Origin: Volvox africanus
Taxonomy: Eukaryota > Chlorophyta > Chlorophyceae > Chlamydomonadales > Volvocaceae
Reading direction: 5' to 3'
Assembly (NCBI GenBank): GCA_030268105.1
Contig: BSDZ01000086.1
Location: 3,612,501-3,676,500, forward strand
Length of the DNA: 64,000 bases
In this document: one piece after another, positions 11,425 to 24,127 of the stretch
Layout: each line of letters begins with the position of its first letter
How positions within the stretch are numbered: the stretch's first letter is position 1
Position numbers and translations under genes: made by a program
Notes under the pieces: generated by a model
Database searches by the model: none
The model's input: only the letters and a program-made list of their open reading frames with translations
What the model was told of the DNA's origin: nothing

Positions 11425-14400
11425 ATGGAAAAGCGTCAAGCGGACGGTTTAACAGATGGAAATGCCCCATCTGCGAAACGCGGCAGGTACCCGCTGATCC
11501 GGAGTGAGGCCGAAACCGACGATCGGGGACACGCATTCTGTCGGGATGAACGGCCAGCGTTGCAACTATTGCGTGGGGGCGTTATTAAACATTCAGCAAC
11601 TGATCATGATTTGATTTCTTCTTGCTTACGCTTAATACCATACAGGTGGGACTCGGGACCCGCCGCACCTGTAATACAGACTGCCGCCGCTTCAGCAGCT
11701 GCCCTCGCGGCGGCAGTCGCAGCCAAGTATGCGCAGCCCCCTGGGACTCGCCCGTCTGGCCTTGTGACAGGCCACCCGGGCGCTGTCCTCCCAGGTTCGC
11801 AAGGGTCCCAGCTGCCCTCGGGGGCAGCTGCAGCCGTCGCACAGGCCGCAGCGGCAGCCCTGCAAAAGATCCCTTCAGCTGCTTCTGGTGCTACTTCAGT
11901 TGTTTCTGGGGCGGGGCTGGCAACTGGCACAGGACCTGCGATCGTTTCCTCAGCCACCGCAGGGGCTCCACAGGGACTGAATCGTGAGGCACTTGAGAAG
12001 GCAAAAAAGGCGCTCCTGCTTCAAAAAGAAATTCAGGAAAAGCTCAAGGCAAAGCTCCCTCAGGTAATTTGGGTTTGAGACTAACCCAGGCCTCTTGGTT
12101 GCTGGATAACTGCCAATCCTCCCTGGCTAGGTTCAGATACGTAGTGGTTACATTATGCCGTTCTGCAAGTTGATGTCGCGTTTGCCACCATTCCGTAGTA
12201 TATTCCTGGGCATGCAGAAAGGACCGGCATGGCAGCGGCCTGGCCTTGCGTTCGTTACTGTGAGCTTAATGCATCTGTCATTTGGCTAAGGGATTTACCG
12301 AAAGAGAAAGGAACGGGCATACGCACCAGGTCTGTTTTAAAGTTGCTGCTGTTTTGGCCGCTGAAGTGGAGGGTGCGTATGATACACCAGGCGTATGATA
12401 AAATATAGTTACCACCTGGGAAGGCTCACATTCGCTCGTGACACCTTCCACGTTTGTGCACCAATCGTTTCACCTTGCAGCTGGCCAGCAAATTGCCCAC
12501 AACTGCACCAGGGTCCATAGCGGCAGCAGCGACAACCGCAGGAAGCACCGCCGCCGCGAATGGCGCTCCTGCTGCTGCTGCCACCAGTGCACCTGGTTTG
12601 GGGATGCCATCAGTCCCAGGTAGGCTAGGGACATACACAAACAAATACCGTGTGCAGCGACGGCATTGCTGGGGGACAGGAATCGATTATGTCCTTCGGG
12701 CCCTCGTATATGTGGTTCTCTCTACATGCCGCCCATGCTGACCCCTCCATCACGATCACTACCGCAACCGCGATAGGGGTGGCTTCTGTACGGCCTCTCC
12801 TGGGCAGCGGTGTTCGCCTGCCAGGTGTACCGGCAGCGTTGGCTGCCGCAGCTGCCGCATTGGTTCCCGGAGGCACCACGCCGACACCTGGGCTGGGACT
12901 CGGAGGCAAGGTATGGGGGGCCTGTAAGGGCATGTGGGTGCACAGTTGTCGTGCTACAGTCGTGCGGCTCAGGTTATGTTATTAGGCCCCGTGCAAGGCT
13001 GGTCCCCATACAACGGTTGGTTAAGCAAGCAGTCTAAAAATACAAATGTTTCCAACCTGCCCACAGAATGCCGGAATTGCCAGCGTATTACCGCCGCCCT
13101 CAATCGGTGTCTCGGCAGAACCCGCGGAAGAGGACGACCGCTTCTACGACCCACAGCTGACACGTGGTGCTGCGGCGCGACGCGGCGAGCGGCGTCGGCG
13201 GGCGGGATTCGACTTTGTGCAGGAGGGCCGCTTCCAGCGTGAAGCAGAGCTCTTTAGGTGGGATGTGCCGCGGCGAGGGTACTAGGGTATTACTTCCTCT
13301 TGTCATTGTTGGTCCCGAGTGTTATATATCGTCCAGGGCTTGGAGCTCATGATCTCTTGGGCAGGGGGTGGCGGACTCCTGTTACCCGAAACCATTTCTT
13401 TGCTCGCCGAAGGTTCAGCTCTGTTACGACTCCGCCACCCCACAGCCTGCAGCCTCGCCGCGGGTATTTACATAGTCTTGCGTGCTCAACTATCCAAGTA
13501 TCCATTGCAACCGGCTAGCGTTTAATCCTAATACCGCCCCTCGCCGTCTCTACGAATTTGAAGATACCGCCCCTCACCACAAAACCCGAAATCGAACATC
13601 GTTGTGTTTGACTTGATCCCACGATCACCCGACCAGGCTCAAGTCTCACCTCGGGGCAGCAGGGTTCCGTAAAGGGGCCCCGAGGGTCAGCGGGCCCCTC
13701 CTTGCGCATGCCGGCACAGGCGCGACTATTGATTCCAATCGCGTTGCGCTGGGTGGTAGCGGCAGTACGACAGCCATTGACGCAAATTTGGTGCCGCTGG
13801 GTGTACGGGAGAAGGCTGCGACGTCTCGTGAGGCCACCCCTGCACCCGAGGTATGGTTAAGAGCGGCGTGGAGCGGAGTCGGTTGGAAGACTCGGGGACC
13901 TCAGCCCCGCATGCTTTTCATTGGTTCGGTGAACCTGTGGGTCAATCGGAACATCGTCTGTGCATGTGCCTCGCAGGGGACGAGCGTATATCGGTTTACA
14001 CCCAACATAGCGCACTTAAGCTCTGTCAGCATTCTCTGGATATCGTTCCTAATCGCCGCTCACACTTGCAATCATCACCACCACCACCACCATGCCGTAC
14101 GCAAGCATACACTGGCAGCCGAACGTCCGCTTTGCTTGCATCGCATCCCCAGGCTGAGCCCGTGCCGGCAGTGGAGTGGTGGGATCGGGGCTTGCTCGCC
14201 CACGCATCTTTGGATCAGGACGTGCCTGAGCTGCCCGCGGAGGCGCATCAGGCACTAGATTTGGCTTTGGAGCGGCGCAGGAGACAGGAGCGAAGAGAGA
14301 GAGAGGAAGATTCGGACGCTGACACGGACATGGAGGACACACCTGTAGCGGAGCGGTCGCTGAGGGGTCCGGGGCCGTTTGGAGACGATTTTGCTCAGGC

Positions 14401-17400
14401 TGTACAGGCGGCAGCCGAGGCGGCGGCGTCAGGGCACCTAGGGCACTTTCAACTGAGAGAGGCGCGGGTGAGCTTTAGTGTTCACACGGTTGTTGCAACA
14501 ACAGGCTGGAGGGGATGATTCGGGTCGAAAGTGGGTTGCCGCGTTTCCACGGCCAAGATAGACCCAAGTTGGGTTACGTTCATCTGTGCACGCCAGGTTC
14601 CGATGCCTTAACGTGCACCTGTCCCCTCGCCCTGCAGGTGGCGCCCACCCCTTACTGTCTGGTTTTCTGAAGTCCATCTTTTGCAAGCTGCGCCCGCACT
14701 CTTTCTGACGGGTTGGCGCCCACAACCTTGCTCCGTTCTGCTTACCATTTCGAACCTGGCATCTGAACCTTCATCTCCAGCTTCCAAACCGAGTCGTCCC
14801 AAGGATGCTCTGCATCTGGGAGCCACCAGCGATTACGGTGTTTTCTTTTTCTCCCGGCTGCTGCATCCTCGGTCCGCTGCATCGTTGTCCGAACAGGTCA
14901 CCATCTATGTGGAGCACCCCGTGCCATTGGAGCCGCCCGCGGAGGCACCGCTGCCGCCACCCCAGCCGCTGAAGCTTACACAGAAGGAGCTCAAGAAACT
15001 GCGCACACAGCGGCGGCTAGCCAGGGATAAGGAGAAGCAGGAGCTCATCCGGCAGGGTGCGTAGATGGCTACCTGGATAACTAGCAGAGGGAAAAGGTTC
15101 CCGTTCCGATTAGAGGCCCATCAGACAGGCGGATGCCCTAGCAATTGCATGGTTCTTGGAGAGTTGTGGGCAACTTCCCCTCCCCGCGCCACCTTCCCTG
15201 GCGCCAAACGCCCTCTCCTCCAGGCCTACTGGAGCCTCCGAAGCCCAAGGTCCGTATAGCCAATTTGCATCGGGTGCTGGGCACGGACGCCGCCTTGGAT
15301 CCTACGGCAGTGGAGAAGGAGGTTCGCAAGCAGATGGCGGAGCGACAGGTGCGTTGAGGACGGGTGGGCGGGAGGACATCAGACGCAGCGAGAGGGGAGT
15401 CAGGTGGGCTTTAAGGACTACGAATGCAGGGTGGAGCAGGTGCGGAGAGGCATGATAGATAAGATAAGAGCGGCGGGATCGGCCAAGTCGGGGCTGTTTG
15501 CGCGATGCTGAGATTCAAGGCGGGGAGAGCCGCCGAGAGTCGGAATAGTGGCGTCCCCAAAGGAGGCCGTACAGACGACTTCGGCTACTGCTCAGATGCC
15601 GAGCTGCACCTCAGCAAGACGCTATATGGGAGACGTTTGTGGAATTGAAGGAAACGACACCCGTAAGAGCACTGAAGTGTATCTTAGTAGGGTTGTATAT
15701 CGTGCCCTTTATGAATGTGTGCTTTGTGACATTCAACCTTTCGTCTGCGCCTTTTACAATGCAGGCCGCCCACGAGGACCGAAACCTGGCCCGCAAGCTG
15801 ACGCCTGCAGAACGCAGGGACAAAAAGCTGCGGAAGCTTTTTGGCGCGACGGCAGTCGAGTCAGGAGCCGCAGATGTTGGCGCGCGTGGCCCAGGGGCCA
15901 AACGCGGCGCGGCGGCAGCCGCAGCTACGGCGGCCGCGGCAGCCGCAGGCGTGGACATTATTTGCAGCGTATATCGAGTGGGCCGACTGACAGACCCCCA
16001 ACACCGTTTCAAAGTGGATGCCAATGCACGGGAGAACCATATGACAGGTCAGTGGTTAAATGTGCGGTGTGGGAAAAGGTATATCGATAGGTGCCAACAG
16101 GTCCTTGATCTGTATCCAAAGTATCCGAAGTATAGTTGCCGCAATTTCTAGAATGACTAGGGTCGTTACCATCAACCTCCTTGTTTTCCGCATCTACATG
16201 CACGTTGGTGGACAGGCAAGCATCGAAAGTTTTGATACCGCCCAACTGCACGTAGGCCTCCTGGTGATTAGCGATGACTTCTGCGTGGTAGTGGTGGAGG
16301 GCGTCGAGAAGGCCACGCGAAGGTGAGGGCCGCTACGGGGATGTGAGATGGCCCCTGTTCCCATGAAGGCGGGAAATGGAAAGTCGGAGGAAGCGTTCAC
16401 GGAAACCAGGGGTTGGCAGCAAAGGCAGAGGCCATTTAATCGTAATGGTATCGTGGTACGGCATCTCGGCACCCCGAGTGGCCTGCTTAGTCCGGCAGGT
16501 GTTGCGAGATCCACAGTGATTCGGGAGGTCGGGAAGAAAGCGGAGAATGTCAGATTGTGGGGCGAGGCGTGGTGTACCATTGATGTGCGGACATGTACGC
16601 GTGGGTTGGATAATGTTTCCATGTTGCGACCCGAAAGGGTGACACAGGCGCGTTGAAGGAGTTGGCCATGTAGCGGGATTCGATCATGCATTCATTTCCG
16701 TGTTCGCGACTCTCGGCTGTATGGCAGGTACATAAAGCTTATGATGCGGCGCATCGACTGGTCGACTGCGCCGGCTGTGGGCCGACCCGCGGGTCGCGAC
16801 CCTAACGGGGACGCCGCCATGGGAGACGCAGACGAGGAGGAGGACAGGCTGCCACCTAACATCTGCACGCTGGTGCGTACGGTTGTATGAGAGAACATGA
16901 TGACCGGTACCGGCACCCTGCTTCTGGGACCGTCTAACGTATCATTAGCACATCATGCTACGCAGGTATCTTTCAGACCCTAGGGACGCAGTATGCTCTA
17001 CTAATGCGCTGACCAAGGCTCAGGAATGCAACAGGCCTTAGCAGCCGCGATGATTCTGTTGAGATACCTTGCATATGCTGGCTGGGTGGGGGGTTATAGA
17101 CGACAGTGCTATCCTAGAGCACTGATGCGCTTCATGCACATCATATCTCCTGCGGTTTGCATCCTCGTGTTGGTTCATCCTTGGCTGTCGCCCTGGCTAG
17201 GAGAAGAGCCATCCGTGCCGCTAGGCGGGCACTTGAGGTCGCTGCGTTACCGCTACTGCCACTGTCGTGTCCTTCAGGTGTGGCAGGGCACGGTTCTGCG
17301 GCGTGCCTTCAACGGATTCAGCTCCGAAACCGTCCGCTCTGCCGCCGCCGCGAGACAGCTGTTCGAAGATGCCGGCGTGGCACATTATTGGGACGCAGCA

Positions 17401-17442
17401 GCAGGCGCCACAGAAGGGGAGTCGGTGCCCTACACCTTATGA
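11425..17442 (+). CDS. PRPF3: U4/U6 small nuclear ribonucleoprotein PRP3
   Basis: Binds the U4/U6 snRNA duplex in the tri-snRNP and is needed for spliceosome assembly in the nucleus. Thirteen exons close in frame (805 residues): 11425-11486, 11646-12063, 12481-12619, 12777-12910, 13067-13257, 13637-13850, 14153-14467, 14897-15056, 15224-15348, 15765-16047, 16256-16322, 16728-16872, 17278-17442. Conserved parts in order: DDRFYDPQL (about 275), PVPAVEWWD (about 390), then the PRP3 domain from [14 protein letters not shown] (492) through [20 protein letters not shown] and [16 protein letters not shown]. The C-terminal DUF1115 segment follows (LMMRRIDW to [11 protein letters not shown]). It is longer than the human protein (about 680 residues) mainly through Ala/Pro-rich blocks near residues 21-250 and an Ala tract near 630. 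No N-terminal PWI domain is evident. The start is the first ATG in the exon's frame. Confidence 0.95.
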
Positions 17443-18764
17443 GCTGTCAAGCAGCCGGCATACCGCTGCCATGACTTGCGTTGTACTTTCCTCCGCGGTG
17501 AAACAGCAAGACGAAGTTTTGCCTCAATGCAGTGGATGATGTGTGCTGATGCATATTAGAAGGGAATGGACCAGGTCTCGGATATGTGCCAGGTGGTGTA
17601 TCCGCACAGCCCAATGGATTTTCTTTCTGGTGGTTGGCCCCCTGCTCTTCGCCTGAGTATCAGCCGCTATTTTTCGGGTCCGACTTTCAATCGCTCCGCC
17701 TTTCGGAATATAAGTGGTGGTCATTGCTCTATGTTCTCTGCACATCACTTAGCTACAGCGATCTGAAGCTTCCATTGAGGCCTCAAGGGGTCGATGAGAT
17801 GTGCTAGTCCAAGGTACGTCCTGTCATGCAACGTTGGCGGCCGAATGTAAAGGACGGAGCCGCCGGTTGGCTCTGGCTGGGCAGTTGGGACTTCTCCCTT
17901 AATGGCGCGCCGGTCATGCATACTCCACAGAGATCTTACATTACATGTATGGCTCACACGGTTACGGAACCCTGGCCAAGGGCCCGACGCAGACGCAAGC
18001 TCGGACGGCATGGAAAGCGCACCCTTGGCATGCGCTTAAGGGAAATGATGCGCAGCAGTCATCAGTCCATCATCACCAGATGTGCGATTTGAGTTGAAAG
18101 TCTCATGCGCATACAGATGTTCATATAGATGCTTTACTTTCGTCCGAAGTGCTCAAATGCATAGGGCATATCAGTCTACATCCACGTTGCCAGGCGGCCC
18201 ATGCGTTAACACAGCAGATCAGTCTGGGCATTGTAAGATTTGACAGAGTTCACTTCCGATTGTCACGCGTTACAGAGTTTTCCGCATCATATTCATCATG
18301 TACACCTATCAGCCGCGAACCCAATCTCGCACCTAAGCAGAAAACAAGCGTCAGGATAGGTATCAATGTGCAAGTGTTTGCGGCCACCTAGACCTAAGAC
18401 GTTTTTAATCCCCGCAGATTGTACATGTGTACAACCGGCGAATTTACAACCCTAACTCGGCCCAGTTTCGTTCTTAATCCAAGCGCCTTAATGTGCTCCC
18501 TCTAGCAAGATCCTTCCGCCATCACATCACATAAGTTTTGTTACCTTACTCACCCCGGTACTGACGCCCAATATACGTTGCAACCTTGAACAACCTGCTC
18601 TACAAGCTGCTTAACATGTCCGATTTACAACCCCAAGTACATATCCAAGCATCAAAAAGCTCACGGAGCAAGAAGGTGTGGCAAAGTCAGGGTGTGCAAG
18701 GCTCACTTGCATATGCGAATTGACGTACAGCAAACATTAAGAGGCGGAACTTGCGCTTCAAGCG
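17443..18764. other. Intergenic region between convergent PRP3 and DnaJ genes
   Basis: Holds the two 3' untranslated regions. TGTAA motifs occur near 17846 on the plus strand, and near 18624 and 18446 on the minus strand, consistent with chlorophyte polyadenylation signals. No coding exon was seen. Confidence 0.5.
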
Positions 18765-21700
18765 CTAGAAGGCATATTGTTGCCGGCGCATACTTCCCAG
18801 CTTTTCGTTAATCTTCTCGATAGCGTCGCAAGCATCCAGCTTCATGGTGCGCGCCTGGTCGATTTGTCCACGAAGCACGACAGCGGGGCACAATGCAGGT
18901 TCTCAATGCGGAGGTAGTGATACCGGCAAGCTGTCCGAGTGGATACGATAACCGAAAAACAGTAAGATACGCAGAACCCTTATAAGACACACGTGAATAC
19001 AAAAGGACTAGCTCCGTCATTTACGGTATACCCAGGGGGAAATTTGACATGCTCAGCAATGACTCACAACACCGTCGCACCATATTCCGTTCGCTATATG
19101 TGACGCACCTGTTCCCGATTCCCCCACGTCCAAGCGCGATGGCGCATGAGTCGCTCTTGCTGACAGCGCGCCTCCAGCCTCTCATAGAATGCATGCTCCA
19201 CCTGCAACAATCGTGCAACGCGTGAGCAATGCATTCTGTAACCTGCTAAAGACTGCTCGCCATCAAAAGTATTTACACAGTCGAACGAGACAGCGGAGCA
19301 TAGGCCAAGGAGAGACACCAACCTGCCGCTCCAATCGCACTCGCGCATCGCTGGTGGTGGGGTAGGATTTCTCTAGATCCGTGACGGTCTTGACGTAGAA
19401 TGGAATCGATAGTCTCTGCGTAAGTACCTCGATGCGATACGTAGAGTCCTGGGTGAGGCTGAACGGTGGCGATTGGCTACCTGCAGGAATAGACAAAACA
19501 CGTTAAGGGCGTCGTCTTGTTTGGGGCAGCGGGAACACTGCCAAACGGAACCATGCGTACGAAAGACTAATCGGAAGATTGCAAATGGCGTAAGAGCAGC
19601 CCCCTTGTGGGAACGCGGACCAAGCTGCGCAAACACCGGGCGTGATAGCACAATAGCCAGCCACCACGGCGCGTATCCGTTCCAGACTGGAACAGCATAG
19701 CTCGAATCATATAACTACACAAGGAATTCATCATGGCCTTGCATGCACCACCAGTGCCCAGATACTCACATCCCTCGTCCAACTGACTTAATGCAAATGC
19801 GTGGACACATGACTAAGGTTACAAGACGTACTCTGGAACAAAGTGTACACCAGGAAGATCACGATTGGCACAAGCTGCAGCAGCCCGAGCATGGCCGCCC
19901 GCTGCTGCTGCTCCTGCCCGGCAGCAGCGCCCCCTTGGCCAGCCCCATGAGCACGTCCGCCGCCAGCATGGTTATGGCCGTGTTGCCGCCTCTGCAAATG
20001 GTCACAAGACCATGTAGCAACTTTATCAATGTATGGCAAGGGCTTAGCATACCACGACTCGTTGAGACAGCTCAGACAGATTCCAGGTTTGTTGGTTCAC
20101 TGGAAGTGAAGAGTACTCTAAATCCGTGCCTACCTGCCGAGCTGCACCGCCAAATTGTGTCCGAAAGGTGTTTGGACCAAACGCCCCCCTGAAGCAGTAA
20201 ACAGTACGAGCGTAGGTGCATTCGTTAGGCTCCAAAGACTTTGGATACACCAGGCGACACTAGGAATCCCCGTCGACAGCAAAGAGACTTCCCCTAAATG
20301 CCCAGTCCAGTCACATATAGCTGCGGACGCATTCGTGCACGACTAGCCATTTTTCGCCAGGGAGCCGATATATCTCAAATCGCCTGATTACTGGGTTCCA
20401 AGCAATCAAAACTAAGGACTAAGCCAACACCTCGATGGACCTAATTAATGCTCTGCGGCGAACCTTATCAAATTACAAAAGCAGAATCGCGCCGTGGAGG
20501 TTACATACTATACTCTGGAAAATGGTGCGCACAATGCCAAAGTTATAATCAGGTTCCTAAGCACGGAACAATATAAAATTCGCTGGTTGCAATGGAAATT
20601 AGAGTGTGTTATTCTGCCACCAGGAAACAACTGCAAACCCTGCCGCATGCAGATTGCGAAATCCCGACATGTGTGAGGTCGCCACCGCCGGGTATTCCGT
20701 TGCCCCATCAACTTACGCGAAGAACATGTTGAATATCTCCTCGGGGTCCAATTCCTCCCCGGATGCATGGTAGTAGGCGGTGCCACCGGGACCTGGACCG
20801 GCGCCGCTACCCCGGTGCGCAGCTGCTGCCTGCACAGAAATCCGAAGCCCGTGGAATACTTTCATTTGTTACAATTCACGGCTTCAAAGCAACTCTGGTG
20901 AGATGTCCTCTGCCTTTCAACTTTTGTCTTCTGACTTGCATGGCCGATTAATTGCCACTCGGATGGATACCTGAACCGCCTTCCCCGACACCCACCGCTG
21001 CACTGCTCTCGAAGCCCGTTCGATCGTAATAGGCTCTCTTGTCCGGGTCTGATAGACAGTTGAAGGCTTTGGAAACTCCCTTAAATGCCTCGTCGCTGTG
21101 CAGCGCCTTGTTCTTATCTGGATGGAGCTTGAGTGCCAGCTGCATACAAGGAAACCGGGGTGTCCGCAATTAGTACCGGAAAGTGGTCCACAATGTGCTG
21201 AGGTAAGGAAATGCTCGTCATGAACCATGATTCCTTGCGTGGACGTTGATAAAATACAATATTAGGTGTACGCCCTTAAATGGTCACCAGGCGAAAGACG
21301 CCCTGCAACCCCTTGACTTTGCAAAAGCGGGACCCGATATTTACTATGGCCAATAGGAAAGGACCTTGGCAGAGGTAAATTAAAAACGCAGTGAAAGATG
21401 GCCCCTTGACTCATCAACCATTCTTCACCACAACCGTTTCTGCATTCATGTTGATTCCCGGGCAAGGCTAGGCCCCTCCTTCCCACGCGCGTCATTATAT
21501 GGTGTACGCAATACCTCCACACGCGCCCCGGCACCTTGACTTCCAATAAAATACCTCTCTAGCGCACCTTTCGGTAAGCTTTCTTGATGTCGTCGTCAGT
21601 GGCGTCTCGAGATAGTCCTAAGACCTCGTAGAAGTCCTTGGCTTTGAGGACCTGGGCAACTAACGCCCGCTGCTCTGGAGTACCCTGCAAAGATCCCGCC

Positions 21701-22373
21701 AGCAACGATTCAAGTGTTCCAGAAGGAGGAAGCCCCGGGAAAGTAATCCCATTCCACGGAAGGTTTGCAATTCCAGTAGGACACGGACGATAGTTAATAT
21801 TCCGCCGGGACGTGCTAACATCAAACATGGGGAAAGTACAACTTGAATGCAACCCCCTCTATGCCTGGGGCCATCTATGAACGTGCTCACGCCCCCAGCC
21901 GCTTGGGTTAATAGCCTTTCGGAACTTGGTCCCCAAACGTACCGGGTCATTAACCTGTCCTATCGGCTTGGAGGACTTATGAGGTTTTGGTGGCAAATTT
22001 GGTCCTCCCTCTGCATTCCTATTGCTCGCGTAATTTGTCCCCGTCGCGCTTTGGCCGTTGACACGCGTAGGGTGCTCGTTATGGTGACCGTAGCTCGTAC
22101 TCGGCCGTTCATGTGTCGATGTCTCCTTAGCTGCTTTTGCTGACTCTATCACCTCAAGGATCGATTGCGCCTGCAAGGAAATAAGCTGCCTAAGCGCCAC
22201 AACTCCCTGCAACGATCACGAGAGAAACGCCTCCCCAGCCCTACCTCAACGCTAGCGTAGAGTTTTTGTGCCTTCCTTGCAAATTTATCGGCCCTATCTA
22301 GTTGGCCCTGTGCTATACATTGTCGAGCAATTGCAAGGCACTTCCTTGCCTCATCCTTGTTAGCATCTGTCAT
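18765..22373 (-). CDS. DnaJ (Hsp40) membrane protein, DNAJB12/B14 type
   Basis: Co-chaperone that stimulates Hsp70 ATPase; the family sits in the ER membrane with the J domain facing the cytosol. Ten exons close in frame (435 residues): 22245-22373, 21943-22170, 21568-21684, 20971-21139, 20717-20825, 20134-20188, 19832-19991, 19323-19480, 19109-19201, 18765-18854. Residues 1-43 match the DNAJB12/B14 N-terminus (DEARKCLAIARQCIAQG, KFARKAQKLY). The J domain spans about 133-198 with HPD at 164-166. A Gly-rich linker holds EEIFNMFF. A membrane span covers about 303-321 (MLGLLQLVPIVIFLVYTLF). The C-terminal DUF1977 domain begins near 323 (YRIEVLTQRLSIPFYVK) and ends with CDAIEKINEKLG. Intron 4 ends in the tandem acceptor GCAGGCAG; only the second AG keeps frame. 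The last exon's acceptor was chosen by phase and is slightly less certain. Confidence 0.92.
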
Positions 22374-24127
22374 TTTATAAGGATGTGTGAAGTGGTTCGG
22401 GTTTTAATTGAAGATAACCAGTCCAATTAATGGTGGTCCCTTGTAAAAGAAGATGATGGTTGTCGCTGTTCCAAATAATAACCTCCCCAATCAATCAAAA
22501 CCTGTCATAAACATTGGTCAGTAGGATATTATCCAAAACCCAGCTAATTGGCTCGCCGCTATGGTCGGCAAGCCGCTACCGTACGACCCATCCATGGCGC
22601 ATGGACAGGATGTACTCTGTGGATGTAAGGACGACGGAAAAATATAAAGGAAACAAGTCAGTGCATCAGCTCGCACAGTCTATGGCGACTCATTTGTGCG
22701 GCGCCACTTTTTGTTCCGTGCACCTGTACCGTCAGGCTCCACACACCCTCGGGCTGGAGGGCATCAACGAGCATCAGATGTAATCAAACACCTGGCTGTG
22801 GAGATTGTTTACTTGTATCTGAATATCTCAAGCGGGGGCCGTATCGGTATCTAATTAGCGTTCTTTTGTTCCTAGATGCGGTTAAGGACGGCAGCCTGGA
22901 TGCAATGAATAGGATATTTTGATGCTGCGAAGGGGGGTGCTCGTTGGTATCTGGATGCGGCTCCTCGGTACCCACAGACAGATATAGGGATGCGCCCGGA
23001 TATCTAGATACTGGTGCAAGCTAGATGCCTGCCATACACCCGTCCGCACGGGCTACTGCACCCCTTCCCAAACTAAACGTGCTAAGGATTATCTATTACT
23101 CGCACTTACATTTATCCTATGGCAGGCCCGCCTAGGCTAGTCGACTGTGCACTGACGCCCACAAGGATCCACGTGAGCGGACATGACATAAAACCTGGCC
23201 ATCTCCAAGTTCGATATGCCTCAGTTTACAGTCCACCCTGGATAATTTGCATGTCGCTGATTTACTCCTTCTCGACGCACAGAACACCTCCAGTGAAGCG
23301 CTGTGCCATCCCATAAGAAAACGGCTTGTCAACAGGTAGACCTGCCATGAAGCGACCTTGGTAAATGCAACTTCATTGTGCCAACTCATAACAGACCTTT
23401 GCAGGTAGCACAGCGTATTTTACGGTGCTACACATCAGTGCATCAGTACAGAATTATCCAGGGCCACACGACATCATCGTCATTCGCCCTAGAATCCTCC
23501 AGACATGCATGCCAGGCTTTACGAGACTATAACTTGCGTTAACATGGCGCTTGTATCATCGGGTATATCCCGGTGCGTGGAGTTCTCAGCTTAGCACAGG
23601 GCGAAACCTGTCGACCTCCAGGTCAGCATATTAAGGCATCATGGGGGATTCCTGAATTTTAACCAGGGCTGTGCTACCCACTAGCCTGCTCCAGTACATC
23701 GGCGGGGACATGCGTAAATGCCTGCATACCGGGAGCCAAACTTTCGGCTATGACCTACGAGAGATGTCGCCATGCTCTCTTAGGGGCTCAATCTGTTTAC
23801 TTCGTGGAACTGCTTCTCAGCCAATCCCATAACAGCAGCTCGGATACATCAACTTACATGAGGCTTTAGTTTCGAGGCCAAGACCACGACTGGGGCAAAT
23901 CCCCAGGCTGAGACCAGGGTATTTTAACCTTGCGTCCCAGGCCGATTCCCACATCCATCATGTCGACCAATACTTAATTCCTTGGAAGTCAAAATGCATC
24001 CCTGCGAATATTGCACGGCCGACGGCTGCTATGCCTCGAACATGCAACTTTACAACACCTACGGTGCAAAAGCCACCTCGTCCAGAGATCGTCTCAGGAT
24101 AAATCCTATCTGCCAGGCGTCCGCCCA
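22374..24127. other. Intergenic region between DnaJ and CCT2
   Basis: Same-strand neighbours: this holds the CCT2 3' untranslated region and the DnaJ promoter. A minus-strand TGTAA motif lies near 24050, about 80 bp past the CCT2 stop. Short GGATGC/ATCTGGATGC-like words recur around 22870-23030 but form no clean array. No coding exon was recognised. Confidence 0.45.

Noticed and set aside
14077..14093. CAC repeat encoding a His run in PRP3
   Set aside because: It lies inside intron 6, between exons ending at 13850 and starting at 14153, and is not translated.
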